64,000 nt of DNA from Membranipora membranacea. Lineage: Eukaryota; Bryozoa; Gymnolaemata; Cheilostomatida; Membraniporidae. Positions 36,666 to 48,600 of the stretch are shown one piece after another. Below the pieces are notes generated by a model. That model worked only from the letters and a program-made list of their open reading frames with translations, had not been told where the DNA came from and ran no database searches. How positions within the stretch are numbered: the first letter of the stretch is position 1; each line of letters begins with the position of its first letter. The position numbers and the translations under genes were made by a program. The stretch is from NCBI GenBank assembly GCA_914767715.1, contig OU612065.1, forward strand, positions 11,160,001 through 11,224,000, given 5' to 3'.

Positions 36666-39600
36666 GTAAGTACCTATTTCATATATTCTAATTTTAATAC
36701 TTTTTATAGTATCTTGTATGAGCCCTCGGCAGGTCAAGTCATGTTACTAGAGATTATTGGACCGAGCCTTCAACAAGAACTTGCAAACACATCATTATTT
36801 TTGTTACCAAGACATTATCATAGTTTGTTTATCTGTCTTTTTGGCTGACGTATGTTGCACAATGTTTCCTGCGGTTATGTTGCTAGTTAAGATAAACAGG
36901 TCGTGTTACGATTTTGGCTATGCTACAAAGACTTCCCGCTTTGGAGATGATAAGTTAGTGAATTATATGATACTCCTGTATGTAAACTGGACAGATAAAA
37001 TCATTTCATGTTGTCATTTTTAATGCCATAAACACATTTTTTTGCGATAACAATAGAAGCTGATGGGGGAGAAAGTCCAGAGATGTTTTACAATGGTTCA
37101 ACTACCACTGGATTGTATCTAGATCTTGTCACACAACACATATGTGAAATCATACACGATCCCTTCAAAGCTGCTATGAAAACCTCAAGTGAACAGTGCG
37201 ACATTCTAATTTACAGTGAGTAGAGAAAACATACTAACAAATTGAATTTTTAAGCAAAGTTGTCATGTCAATTCAGCTCGCTCAGAATGATCAGTTTTTA
37301 TAGGTTAGTCGTTACATAACTTAGAAACAGTAGTTTATCTGGATCAAGTTCGATCCAGTTTGCCTGCTTTCTGGTTTGCTGCTGCGGCCGATCAGTGAGG
37401 GAGGCAATTCCAAATGCAGGCAAACTGGATCAAACATAGTCTATGGTTTATCCAAGGATTTCTTGAAATCCTTGGTTTATCCATTAACATTATAAATATT
37501 TATATGTTTATGGGTTTATCTGACTGATGTGATCAAGTTTTCTCTGCCATGATATCACAATGCTGCCACGGCAACGGTAATAAAGAACCACACATTACAC
37601 CACTACAATAATCCAGCGCCTAGACTGAGCATAATATTAAATGTGCTGAATTTCTAGCAATTGCTTCATTCCTCGACTATAGATAAAAAAGCTAATACAT
37701 TTTCAATGTTTTCAATGCTAGATGAGGACCACAATCCTGGACATGTTGATGGGATGCTGGTTGTTTTGGCACGGTATCTAAACTCAGATTTTGATGAGCG
37801 TGGCGATCATACGCTGCTGGCAGTCAACAATGAACTTTACCTAGTGAAGAAGGTACAGCTTATATATTAACTTTACGCCTCCTTCATCTTGGCATCTACT
37901 GGGGCAACAAATGTCTGCTCATCTGATACACTGATTTGTTCCTAGCATTGGCAGTAAAATGATTTTAACGCATCTCAGTATAACAAATTTTTGTTTGGTC
38001 AAATGTAGAATTAGAACCTAATGATTTGGGCAAGTTATATCTACTAAGGAGTTATTTATTGCTGTAGTTTCTCTTGACACATCTTATGACTATGGCCAGC
38101 ACAAATCTCATTATCAAACTTATGAAATATCCCTCTGTACCATTAATTTTACCAGGGAAATGAGTTCTTTATTCAGCATATAAGCTCAACAGGCACCTGG
38201 GAGACTGCTGGCACTTTGCCACCAAATTTTGGTATTGATACTTATTCAGAGTGGTTTTATCTAGCTGTCGCATTCCAAGACCTCACCTTCAGAGTCTATA
38301 AAGATGACAATCAGGTATGTTACCAGGATTTCAAAAAAGTCGCCATCCCGAACGCTTTTAAGGGCTGGCTGTGGTTTTAGCAAGATTAGCAATGACTATG
38401 AGTATTTATAATCTTTGAGATTAGTTAGCAGTGAATTGATGTGTGATAAGGTATTGCGTGAATGAGAAGAAGAATCGTAATAACCATATATAGACCATAG
38501 TATCCGGTCAACCGTGACATATAAATTGATGCTGTGCAATCGACTTCAGCTGTCACCTTATTAAATCCGATTATGAGGTGTTATCGATTAGGTATTCCCG
38601 ATATGAATCGTATCGTGACAGCACTACTTCCAAGCATGATTGAAGTATCTAAATTGAAAAACCTCCAAATTCAGAAAATATCAAAAGCCTCTAATCCAAA
38701 GTTTAAAAGCTCTCAAAAACCGGGGTGAAAAGCTGTTATCGCCAAGAAGCAACAGGTTAAGTTGGTATATCATATTATAAACATTAACATGTTATATAGG
38801 CCAGAAGCAGCCTAGCTGTAACTGCTCTATAAAATAATGGCACGGAATATTTTTGATGGCAGGAAACTGATCGCGTTTTATACTTCATTGGTGTTTGTTA
38901 AGTAAAATTCACCGGGTGTACCCAGTTGTAATGGTCATTTATTTAGAAATTAAAAAGTGTTTTATTTTTACATTATATGTATAGGGACATAACTCCTATT
39001 CTAACAGTATGATAATGAAAATATAACTCATGCAAAATGTTCTGATTTTATAGGGAATTCCGGGTTGAAATTGCATTGTGGGGATTTTGTTGACATGCCA
39101 CATTATTTACCAAGTAAACTTGCAGAAGTCTGCTTATGTTAGATCAGCACAAGCTTGAATTGAATTATGTCAAACTTTTATGAAGCTAATATGATATTGT
39201 GTGGTCTATGACTACTGTCTTGCGGCAGCATATCTGCAATTTTTCTCAAAATCGCATTTAGCAAGTGAAATCTAAGAATCTCAAAAAAGGTCTTACTAGG
39301 GAAAAACAACATGCTGAATACAAAACCAAGGGTGTACCCGGTTGAAGCGATAAGGCCATTCATATAAGCGACAGCGCAACAGCATATCCGCAATTTTTCT
39401 CAAAATTGCTTTTAACGATCGAAAAAAACTGAGAGTGTACCCAGTGGTAACGATCATGTCAGCGGCAGCGCGGCAGCATATCTGGAACTTTTCTCATAAT
39501 CGGTTTGATAGATGAAATGTTGTGAGTTCAATATGATCAGCAGAGAACACGACTATATCTGCGCTTTAACACGATATTTCAAGAGGTGGTCAGCGACAGC

Positions 39601-42600
39601 GCTACATCCCCACGAGAACAAGACAAGAAGCAGCCTAATCATGAGACTGCTAAAAAGTGATAGTGTGAGACAAAGTTGATGTGGAGAAAAACAGGTCTCT
39701 CCAGAGTGAATAAAATTGCGGAGTCCAAATATGAGGGTGTACCCAGTTGAAACGGTCAGCGGCATCACTACTGCATATCCCAAATAATCACACTATCAAT
39801 TGTAATTAGTCATTTTGATGCAGTTGGCAGAAGTCAAGACTATAGTACTGTGTTTAACATAATGTATTATATCATTGCATGAGGTGGAAGGTCAGTGACA
39901 GCGTTGCCGCTACTGCATTCACCATATCATGTCATTAGCCTGTTAGGAAAAGATGCAAAGCTGTTGAAACATCAACAATGTTGTTTGTAATTGCCCCAAG
40001 AGCCAAAACAGTGGTCTTAGATCATACAATATTATACTAGCCTCAAAGAAGTTTGACATTATTCCATTGAAATGTTACAACTTGTGCTGATCTAACACGA
40101 GCAGACTTCTGCAAGTTTGCTTGGTAAATAAATTGGTATGTCAACAAAATACCCACAATGCAACTTTAACCCGGAAATCCCTGAAAATCAGAATGTTTTG
40201 CATGAGTTATTTCATTATCATACTGTCAGAATAGGAGTTATGTCCCCGTACATATAATGTAAAAATGAAACCCCTTTTAATTTCTAAATATGACCAATAC
40301 AACTGGGTACACCCGGTGAATTTTACAGAACATACACCAATGAAGTATAAAACGCAATCTTTATCCTGCCATCAAATATTGTCCGTGCCGTAACAACTTA
40401 TGCTATAGCTGCTTCTGGCCTAATAACCCTACCTCCAGTTAAAGGGGTGAGGTGTAATCTCCAAAGACAATTTCTAAAGATGAGGTCGACCTTCAATATA
40501 ATCCTGTGGCAGCAGCTTGAACTCAAACAACAGAATTATTTTGAGAATCCTTTCTGTCACTTAATTTAAACTAATATTTCCAGGTTCTACCTTCTTCCGA
40601 CACTTTCCAAATACAAGAAGGTGGGTCTGATCCAAGCTTTCATACCCTGTCAGGAATGTTAGAATACAAGTGTGTGCTCTACTATGAAGGGGACGATTTT
40701 AATGATTTCTACGCAGACGCAAAACAGAGATGTCACAGAAGTAAGAGTTATACCTGCTTACCTTCAGCAAACACGCTGCTTGCCTGCAGCATAGTCACTC
40801 ATTTGTTATTGCTGATTTTAAACAGCAATCGTTATGCAAATTTTTGCATTTTGTAGCAGACTGACTGATAGTATGGCTCTGGATTTTATGGCTTTGTCCA
40901 TGTTTATATTTATTGTAGGCTCTGCTGAAAGTTGTGGTGAGGCTCCTGGTCGGGTATACAGAAAGTTAGAGGCTGGTGACAGCTATCGTTATGAATGGAT
41001 AAGAGATAGCATGGTCTACTGGGGAGAGACATTTACTATTGTATGTGATGACAACAAAGCCCCAAGTGATATTTCCATTCCTCTGCAGGAATACACTTGT
41101 GGTAGTGGAAATTACTATATGACATGCACAGATACCACAGTTCCGTATCCAAAGGTCAGACACGCCACTGGACTCGAACTTTCCTCACTTTATGGTGTGA
41201 CCGGAAGCTACAATCAGCCTATGTCGTTGAGACCCGGGACAGTGATCTCTTATGATATTATAGATGGATCAGCTACCTGGTACTGGCCAAGAGGTTATTG
41301 GTCAGTTCATGAAGAAAGCTTCTCGCTGTTTATGCACATCATGATAGATGAGTTTGGCGATGAGGAGACCTTTCCGCTGCTTACTTGGAGAGATTCTGAC
41401 GGGTAATTTTTTATGAGAATTACTTTATCACGTAAAACAATATACGACAATAATTAGTTCATTTCTTGCATGGTGCGACAGAAAATCACCAATGCGAATT
41501 CAATGATTCAATCCAATTGCTACACTAAAAATAGGCTTCAGTTTGTGACTCAATAAAGCTTGCAATCTAGTAATTCTGTGCCTGCGTTAGCCTGTGGATT
41601 AAAAATCCAGTATTCCCAAGCAAACTACACAGTGAGTCTGATTATTAATAACCAGGTCAGCATTTGGACAGGGATATTGATTTACTTGTTTCATCATTGC
41701 TCACTATCTATTATAAAATGGCCATTGAATGCATACATAACCTTCATGTGTTATTGTAGATCCATCACCATGAGAGTTCAGCTCATCAGCGATTCCGTGA
41801 GCGCTTTATCTCTGCATGTGATAATAGGTGATGATTTAGTAGCATCGACATCCAGTTCGTTCATCAGTTTAGATGAGTATTACGCTCTCGGTATCTCAGT
41901 CGGCCATAATGAGATGATGATAAGTCGACAGCAAAATCGGAACTTTTATTCTGAACTGTGAGTGAAGTCATCAACCTATTACAGATTGGGGTGAATTTGG
42001 GCAAATTTCCTAAGTTTCTAAATATGTGAGATTGCAAAATTCCAGATCGTTCAATCCACAAAGTCTATATTGCTTGTATTTAGGATAAAGGTCAATGCCG
42101 CCCGCATGAATGAAAATATTTTAGATTATCAATGTAGTCATTATGCAACTTACTGCAAATCATGGGCTGGACCAGCTACACTTGAGTTGTGTGGTTGGAG
42201 CTATGTTATCTTCCATGTTAAAAAGACAACTCTTCATAATGAATAGTAAGATCCACCCTCCTGAAATCCCGGTATGCAAATAACACTTTTTATTTTTAGC
42301 CCTTCCCTAATTTTACTGCTTGAATACTTACATTGATTTTTATGACTGTAGTATTGTTTTGTGCTTTATGAGTCATTTATTTTATTTTCAGGTTTGCAAT
42401 GGATACAAGTTTAATAGCTAACTTAGGAAGCAAGGAGAAGATAGAGTTTGGGATTGATGATGAGAATACAACCCAAATATGGCATGTTCACTGTCTTCAA
42501 CTGTTTGATGGTTCTCTCTCTATGTATCAAATGCTGGCTAGTGCTTCATCATACTGCCTGCCATTGGACTTGAGTGGTAAGTAGGGAGTGCATAATATAT

Positions 42601-45343
42601 TACTAGAAGTGATCTCTCCTTATTAGGCAGTTAAAAAAAACCTTCTCAACAGAACTATACATTTCTGTTTACTTGGGTAGTATAAGATCGTGCTTCACAG
42701 TAATTTATTTGAGGCTTCAACCTATAGATGGTATAGCTTGTTAATTATTATATTTTATGTAGATATGATGACTAAGTAGTTGTATGAGTTGCTGGTTAAT
42801 TCTTGGATTCTGTAACTATCACTTTGCAGATGCAAGTGTGGAATTATCCTCTCAGTTTAACAACAACTATAATGGCAGTAAAACTATAGACGGTGACGTT
42901 ACTTCCACGCTGGGGCGTTCTGGTTTAGATGATCTCCCATGGCTTAAGTTGTATCTCAGTAAAGAATATCTCATCTCTTCTGTGACGCTCTACACATCAG
43001 TTTATGGTAATTATTCTCAAACATAGATTGATAAAATCCTAATTTACCCTTGTTCAATTCACAGCCAAAAGTTTGCATTTTTTATGGCAAAATGAAGCTG
43101 TATCAAGCTTTCCTGCGCAAGCACACAGCGGTTTTCGAACACGTTATTTATAGAGGAAGGTCCCAATGTGCCTTTAACAAACCACTAACAGCTGAACTAA
43201 ACAGAACATAGATCAGGACAAGCTAACAGACTACCACACAAATGAAGGCTAAAGAGGATGCTACTCTTTGCTTTGTTTTGTTCTGCGCATTAAGCTATCA
43301 GCTACACCATATAATGACATTGAAAAACATTCCTGGTCCAATATTGTAAAACAGCTGACAAACCAAACAATATAAAGATTGATCGTGTTTCAGAAAAAGG
43401 TGTATGACAAAGACAATTGAACGATGATGAATATCTATATGTAAGATCCAGCAGCAAACTTAAGTCATTGAGTTTTTGAAAATAAAGTTATTTTTTAAAG
43501 AAAATGGAACACCTATATAGTCATTAACAGTACCAGCCTTTCAACCTAGGTTTCAGCATTTGGCTTTGAGGATAATATTACGACCAAATACATTTACTTA
43601 ATTCTGTGCAACCCAATGTGGGCATAGAAACCCATAGATGAAATCAAGTGCCCTAGTGACATCAAATTCAAAAACACCATGGGCAACATTAGTCGAGGAA
43701 AACTGGCCAATGTCCCTGATTTGATTTCAGCCGGGCAAAAAGTATTATCAAAAAATTAAGAGATATTGTAGGCATGTTGTGAAAAGCCGGCAGTAGACCT
43801 ATTGGCTCTCTCACAAACCGGCATTGGTCTCTGATGTCGGGAATAAGATTTTGGACAAGCAAAATGCATGAAGTGGGTTCAAAATGAGTGAGAATGTTTT
43901 TGGAGGGTACAAAAGAACTATGGTTTTTGTTAGGAGTGGGACATATAACAGAAAAGTCTTTATAAAAATTTATATTTCTGGCAGTGTAATAATGGTAGTA
44001 GTTGCCGTAACAGAATGTACAATTGAGCTTATTCTAAACGTGTCTGAAATTAGTAAGAATATATCAGCGTACTAAATGCGACAAGATATGATGGCCGATG
44101 TATTCTATTGATTTCAATTATTTGAAATTCTACTGAGTTGCAATTCACAATTCAGACAACAGTCTGATATTTTCAGTGATTGTATCAAACAATTCATGGG
44201 ACCAAGGAATTATAAAAAGCAACTAACTCCTTGAAGGAGATGACTAAACCACTTTGCTTTCCACTAAAATCATAGAATAATTATGATTTTGCATGCGACC
44301 TCTCTTGAGCCTGAGATCTGCGACAATGAACTCAGGAGTTCATTGCCTGCAGGTACGGATATTTCATATTTATGATAGGAAATATTGTGCTGTTAGTTAT
44401 AGATCTTAGTTTATGTTCGCGGCAGACCATGCATAGAGTCATTTTATGTTTTGCTATCGGTTACAAATAAAAAAACAGCATAAAATTTTATTTTATATTT
44501 TGTTTTCAGATTATGACCATGTGATTTCCATGGGATGTTTTAGTCAGGCAGCCATGGGCAATTTTCTTCCTCCGACAGCTTATAGTTTCACTGGCTTGCC
44601 TTATGACAACATGACAGGGAACACTTGCAGCAGCAAATGTCATGGTGGTAAGTTATCATCCCCTTCATGCCAGGATTCTGTCATGGGAATTAAATTGCTA
44701 ATGAGAAAATAGCTCAATCTATGCAGAAAATGGAGTTCTCCCTGGTCTATGTCTTGTCAATGTAAATTTTTGGTAATTTCTATATCCGATAACATTTATT
44801 GGGATTGTCAAAAAATTGAAGGAATTAGAAATTTATCCGTAAATTAGTGTTTTTTGAGTCCAGTTTTAAAATTTAATCCAGACATGAAGACACCACAAGT
44901 CTGACAAGCTTTGCTTCCAGCCCAATATTAACAGCAAAACATGTCGATACAGCTACAGACCCACTACATCCTGTGCTGATTCCAGGAGCACAGTCTATAT
45001 ATAGCAGCCATTTATGTGATCGACGCAAAATGATAACATAACATAAAACATAATGAATATTTAAAAAAATAATAATATTAAGTGCAATTAATTGATCATT
45101 CTATGGATTGGCATTAACTCGATAACATACCTAAATTTTTACAGATTTGAAGCACTTTGCTGCAATGTATAATGGAAATGAATGTTACTGCTTTGATGGC
45201 ATGGGTAGACAGCTGCAAGCTGATGGCGAGTGCAATGTAGCGTGCTTAAATGATACACAATCTATGTGTGGCGGAGCCAACGCATATAATGTGTATGAAC
45301 TTTCCCCTGGTAAGCTATCAATATCATATATATATATATATAT

Positions 45344-45378
<35 letters not shown>

Positions 45379-45645
45379 TGGATTTAATTCTTCTCTTGGA
45401 ACGGAAATAGTATCATAACATTATACAGTTAGAACACTCTACACAGGGACTCATCTGACATTAATCAGATCGGCAGTCTTTACTGGCATGAATGACATAG
45501 TTGCTAACAGGTTACAGTAGTATGATGCCTTCAGTGTCAATGATTTGGAAATATCTAGAATGCTACTAGGGACTGCCTATTTTTATAAGCCCTCCTTTTG
45601 GCAAAAGTAAGCTAATGACGCTATTCCAGATATGGAATACAATAA

Positions 45646-45682
<37 letters not shown>

Positions 45683-48600
45683 GTATATATGGAGATATAG
45701 ATATGTGTTTAGATATATATATACGTGTACCTTACAATGCTTGATGTGTTATTTATAAAACATAAGGTCGCTCGGGTGACGGGTAGATTATGTGACCAAT
45801 CTGTTTTCTCGGTGTAATGACACTTCTCACTACAGTAAAGTATCGCTCCCATCCTGACAAGCCAGCTCTACAAAGTTAAACATTCAGTGGCTGACGTCCT
45901 TATATTTATATATTTATATTTTAAATTTTCAGGTGAAAAACCGCAAAGTTTCCGGATTGACGTAACAGCGAATGGTGGAGCAACAAGTAACTGTGTTAAT
46001 GAACCCTCTCCAAAATACGTAAAGCGCAATATTGTAAGGCTTGACTGCGTACAGCCTGTTTTGGGTGATGAAGTGACAGTAACTATTGAAGAAGATGATA
46101 CGTACCTAAACATGTACGAGGTAGTCGTGTACGGACGCGCTCCAGGTAATAAACCATATAAATCCTTTTGTGCATCTGTTATGCAGTTAATCAAAATCAA
46201 GTGCATCAGTTTTTTAAAAACCTACTGATCCCTGGATAGCCTTCCTGCCTTGTAATCGTCTTTCTGATCTGGCTTGACTTGAATTTTTATGAAAGCCCTC
46301 TCTCTGGTATTTATTGCTTGATTGATTGATTGATTGATTTATTAGCTAACACAAACATTAAATGTTGCGAAAAATGGATGCATATACTTTGTCATAATAA
46401 GAGCTTGCTACCGGTGTATGGAACTATGGACATTTTTTTAAAAAAGAATCTCATTAAGTGTGATGCACATTTGCCTCAGAAAACAGTCTTTGCCCCATGA
46501 GCTGCGATATTTAATATGTCTAAGACGACCAGAAGGGCATTTCTCGAGAAAATCGTGTATAAAGTGGTCTTCATCAGAAAAACAGCACATGATAATGGAT
46601 TTAGTTCTCTGTTTAACAATGGTATCGAGATCGCCTACGTCAAGCCCTAAATTCTTGGCATCGTTGAAAACTTTTCTTAGTAATTTCTTGTCCTTAGCAT
46701 ATATGCTAGTGTGCAAAACAGGTAGACAATACATTAAGAGTGAAACTACAAAACTCTTGAACAGCATGGAGGCTAATGGCTTCGAACTCAGATACATACA
46801 ATTTTTAACAACATACATCCTTTGACTTGCTTTGCCAGTTATTTTATGCACATAATCTTCGAATCTTAGTTTGTTATCAACGTCTACACCAAGGTATTTT
46901 ACCTTTTCACAAAATGATATATTGGTGCCATCTAGGTTCAGTTTAGGAGTGTTAGGTTTGAGACGTTGAGTAGAGAAAAGCATTTCCTTTGTCTTAGAAG
47001 CATTAAGTAGTAAATCTAAATCAGTGCATTGTTTGGAGATTCTATTAATTTCAGAAAAATAATTACATAAGTCTAAATCATTACCAACTAATCCAATTAC
47101 ACAAGTGTCATCAGCGTATTTGAGTACTGTGATATTCGACAGTTTAGATGTATTCCTGTTTGTATAGATGGAGAATAATAGTGGCGAGAGTACACTGCCC
47201 TGGGGAGTTCCTGTGTGAGTCAATATTGGTGCAGACAGTTGATTGTTGACCATTGTTTGCTGGACACAGTTACTCAAGAAGCTAGTTACCCATCCTATAA
47301 CTCTGGTGTCGAGATGTTGCAGCAGGGGGATTAGATACTCTACTCTGATGGTGTTGAAAGCAGAAGAAAAGTCCAAAAATAAACATATTGCATAGTTAGA
47401 GGCTGCTTTGTCAATAAAGTGTGTGATAGTTGTTGTAAGGCATAAGACAGCATCCTGTGTTGATCTTTTCTGGCGGTAGGCAAACTGATGGCTGTCCATG
47501 GCTGTGTGTTTAGTTATGTATATTTTAAGTTGTCTCTCTAACATTTTACATAGGCAGCTGGTTATGGCTATCGGGCGGTAGTCTTTGAGTTGTGTTGGTG
47601 TGGTGACTTTTGGTAGTGGTTTTATTACAGCAGATTTCCATAGCTTAGGTGTTGTATGTTGCTCTATAGAGTTATTGAAGAGTTTAATAATAATAGGGGC
47701 TAGTTGGTAGGCACATATCCTGAGGACCTTAGGGATTAGTCCGTCGGGTCCAGCTCATTTCCTAGTGTTGATTGTTTTGAGTTGTTTCAGTACATTTTCT
47801 TCATTCACTTCAAATGGAGGAGCAGTCATTTTAGTTTCATCGATATCTGGGTTATTTACTTTAGGTTTCTCATAGCGTGCAAAGAATGTGTTCAGGTCGT
47901 CTGGTTTGTATTTTATCTCATGTTCAGTTGTAGAGGTTGATGTAGGAAGTCCATTTAATTTTTTTATATCTTTCCAAGCTCTGGCCGGCTCATTGATTAG
48001 ATGTTGTTGAATTCTTTTAGAGTATTCCACTTTGGATTTGGTGATTTCTTTGGTGACTGATTTTTTAAGTTTATGATACAGTTTTCTATTTCCACTTTGG
48101 TGAGCCTTTTGTTTCTGAACAATCAAACCATCTATGTGCTTGGTAATCCATGGTTTCTGATTTGCATGCTTTTTAAATGTTTTCGTCGGTATACACAGGT
48201 CCGTACAGAAGTTTATGTAATCGGAGATCACATCTGTCTGTTTATCAATGCAGGGTTCATCCAGAAGATCATCCCACAGGGTGATATCCAAACTAGCCTG
48301 TAGAGCTTTACAGTTCTCGTCTGTATATTGACGGCATGTGATATATGAAGGTTTAGTTTTAGACAGAGGCTTGTAGCTAGGTATTAAATGCATGACATGG
48401 TGATCAGAATGGCCCAGTTAAGCAAGTTGGTGGCAGTGACTGTAGCCGTTCTTGATTCTAGTGAAGCATTTATCCAGTATTTTATTGTTCCGAGTAGGTT
48501 TCTTGATTATTTGGTAGTAGTTGTTGAGTTTGATTGGAAGTTGATTAAAGTCTCCCATTAGTAGTATGCAGGCATTAGGGTATTTAGTTTCAATTTCTTT

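Larger units (their letters stand above)
37057..42576 (+). other. N-terminal region of the mosaic protein, type uncertain
   Basis: Exons 2-9 encode about residues 19-543, poor in cysteine and rich in beta-type alternation. Two stretches (WFYLAVAFQDLTFRVYKD at exon 4 and the YTVSLIINNQ/WHVHCLQLFDGSL region of exons 7-9) have the rhythm of concanavalin/LamG-like folds. That is a guess from pattern only. No named domain could be assigned. Confidence -1.

Noticed and set aside
38534-38728. 64-codon open frame in a mosaic-gene intron
   Set aside because: Phase and acceptor do not fit neighbours and the chain is complete without it.
41760-41781. Acceptor at 41760 for exon 8 of the mosaic gene
   Set aside because: Its phase leads to an early stop; the acceptor at 41782 fits both neighbours.
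45646-45726. TATA-rich stretch as a promoter
   Set aside because: It is an intronic AT microsatellite tract between exons of a continuous gene.
46460-46825. Open frame on the plus strand within the LINE
   Set aside because: Antisense shadow of the reverse-transcriptase frame.
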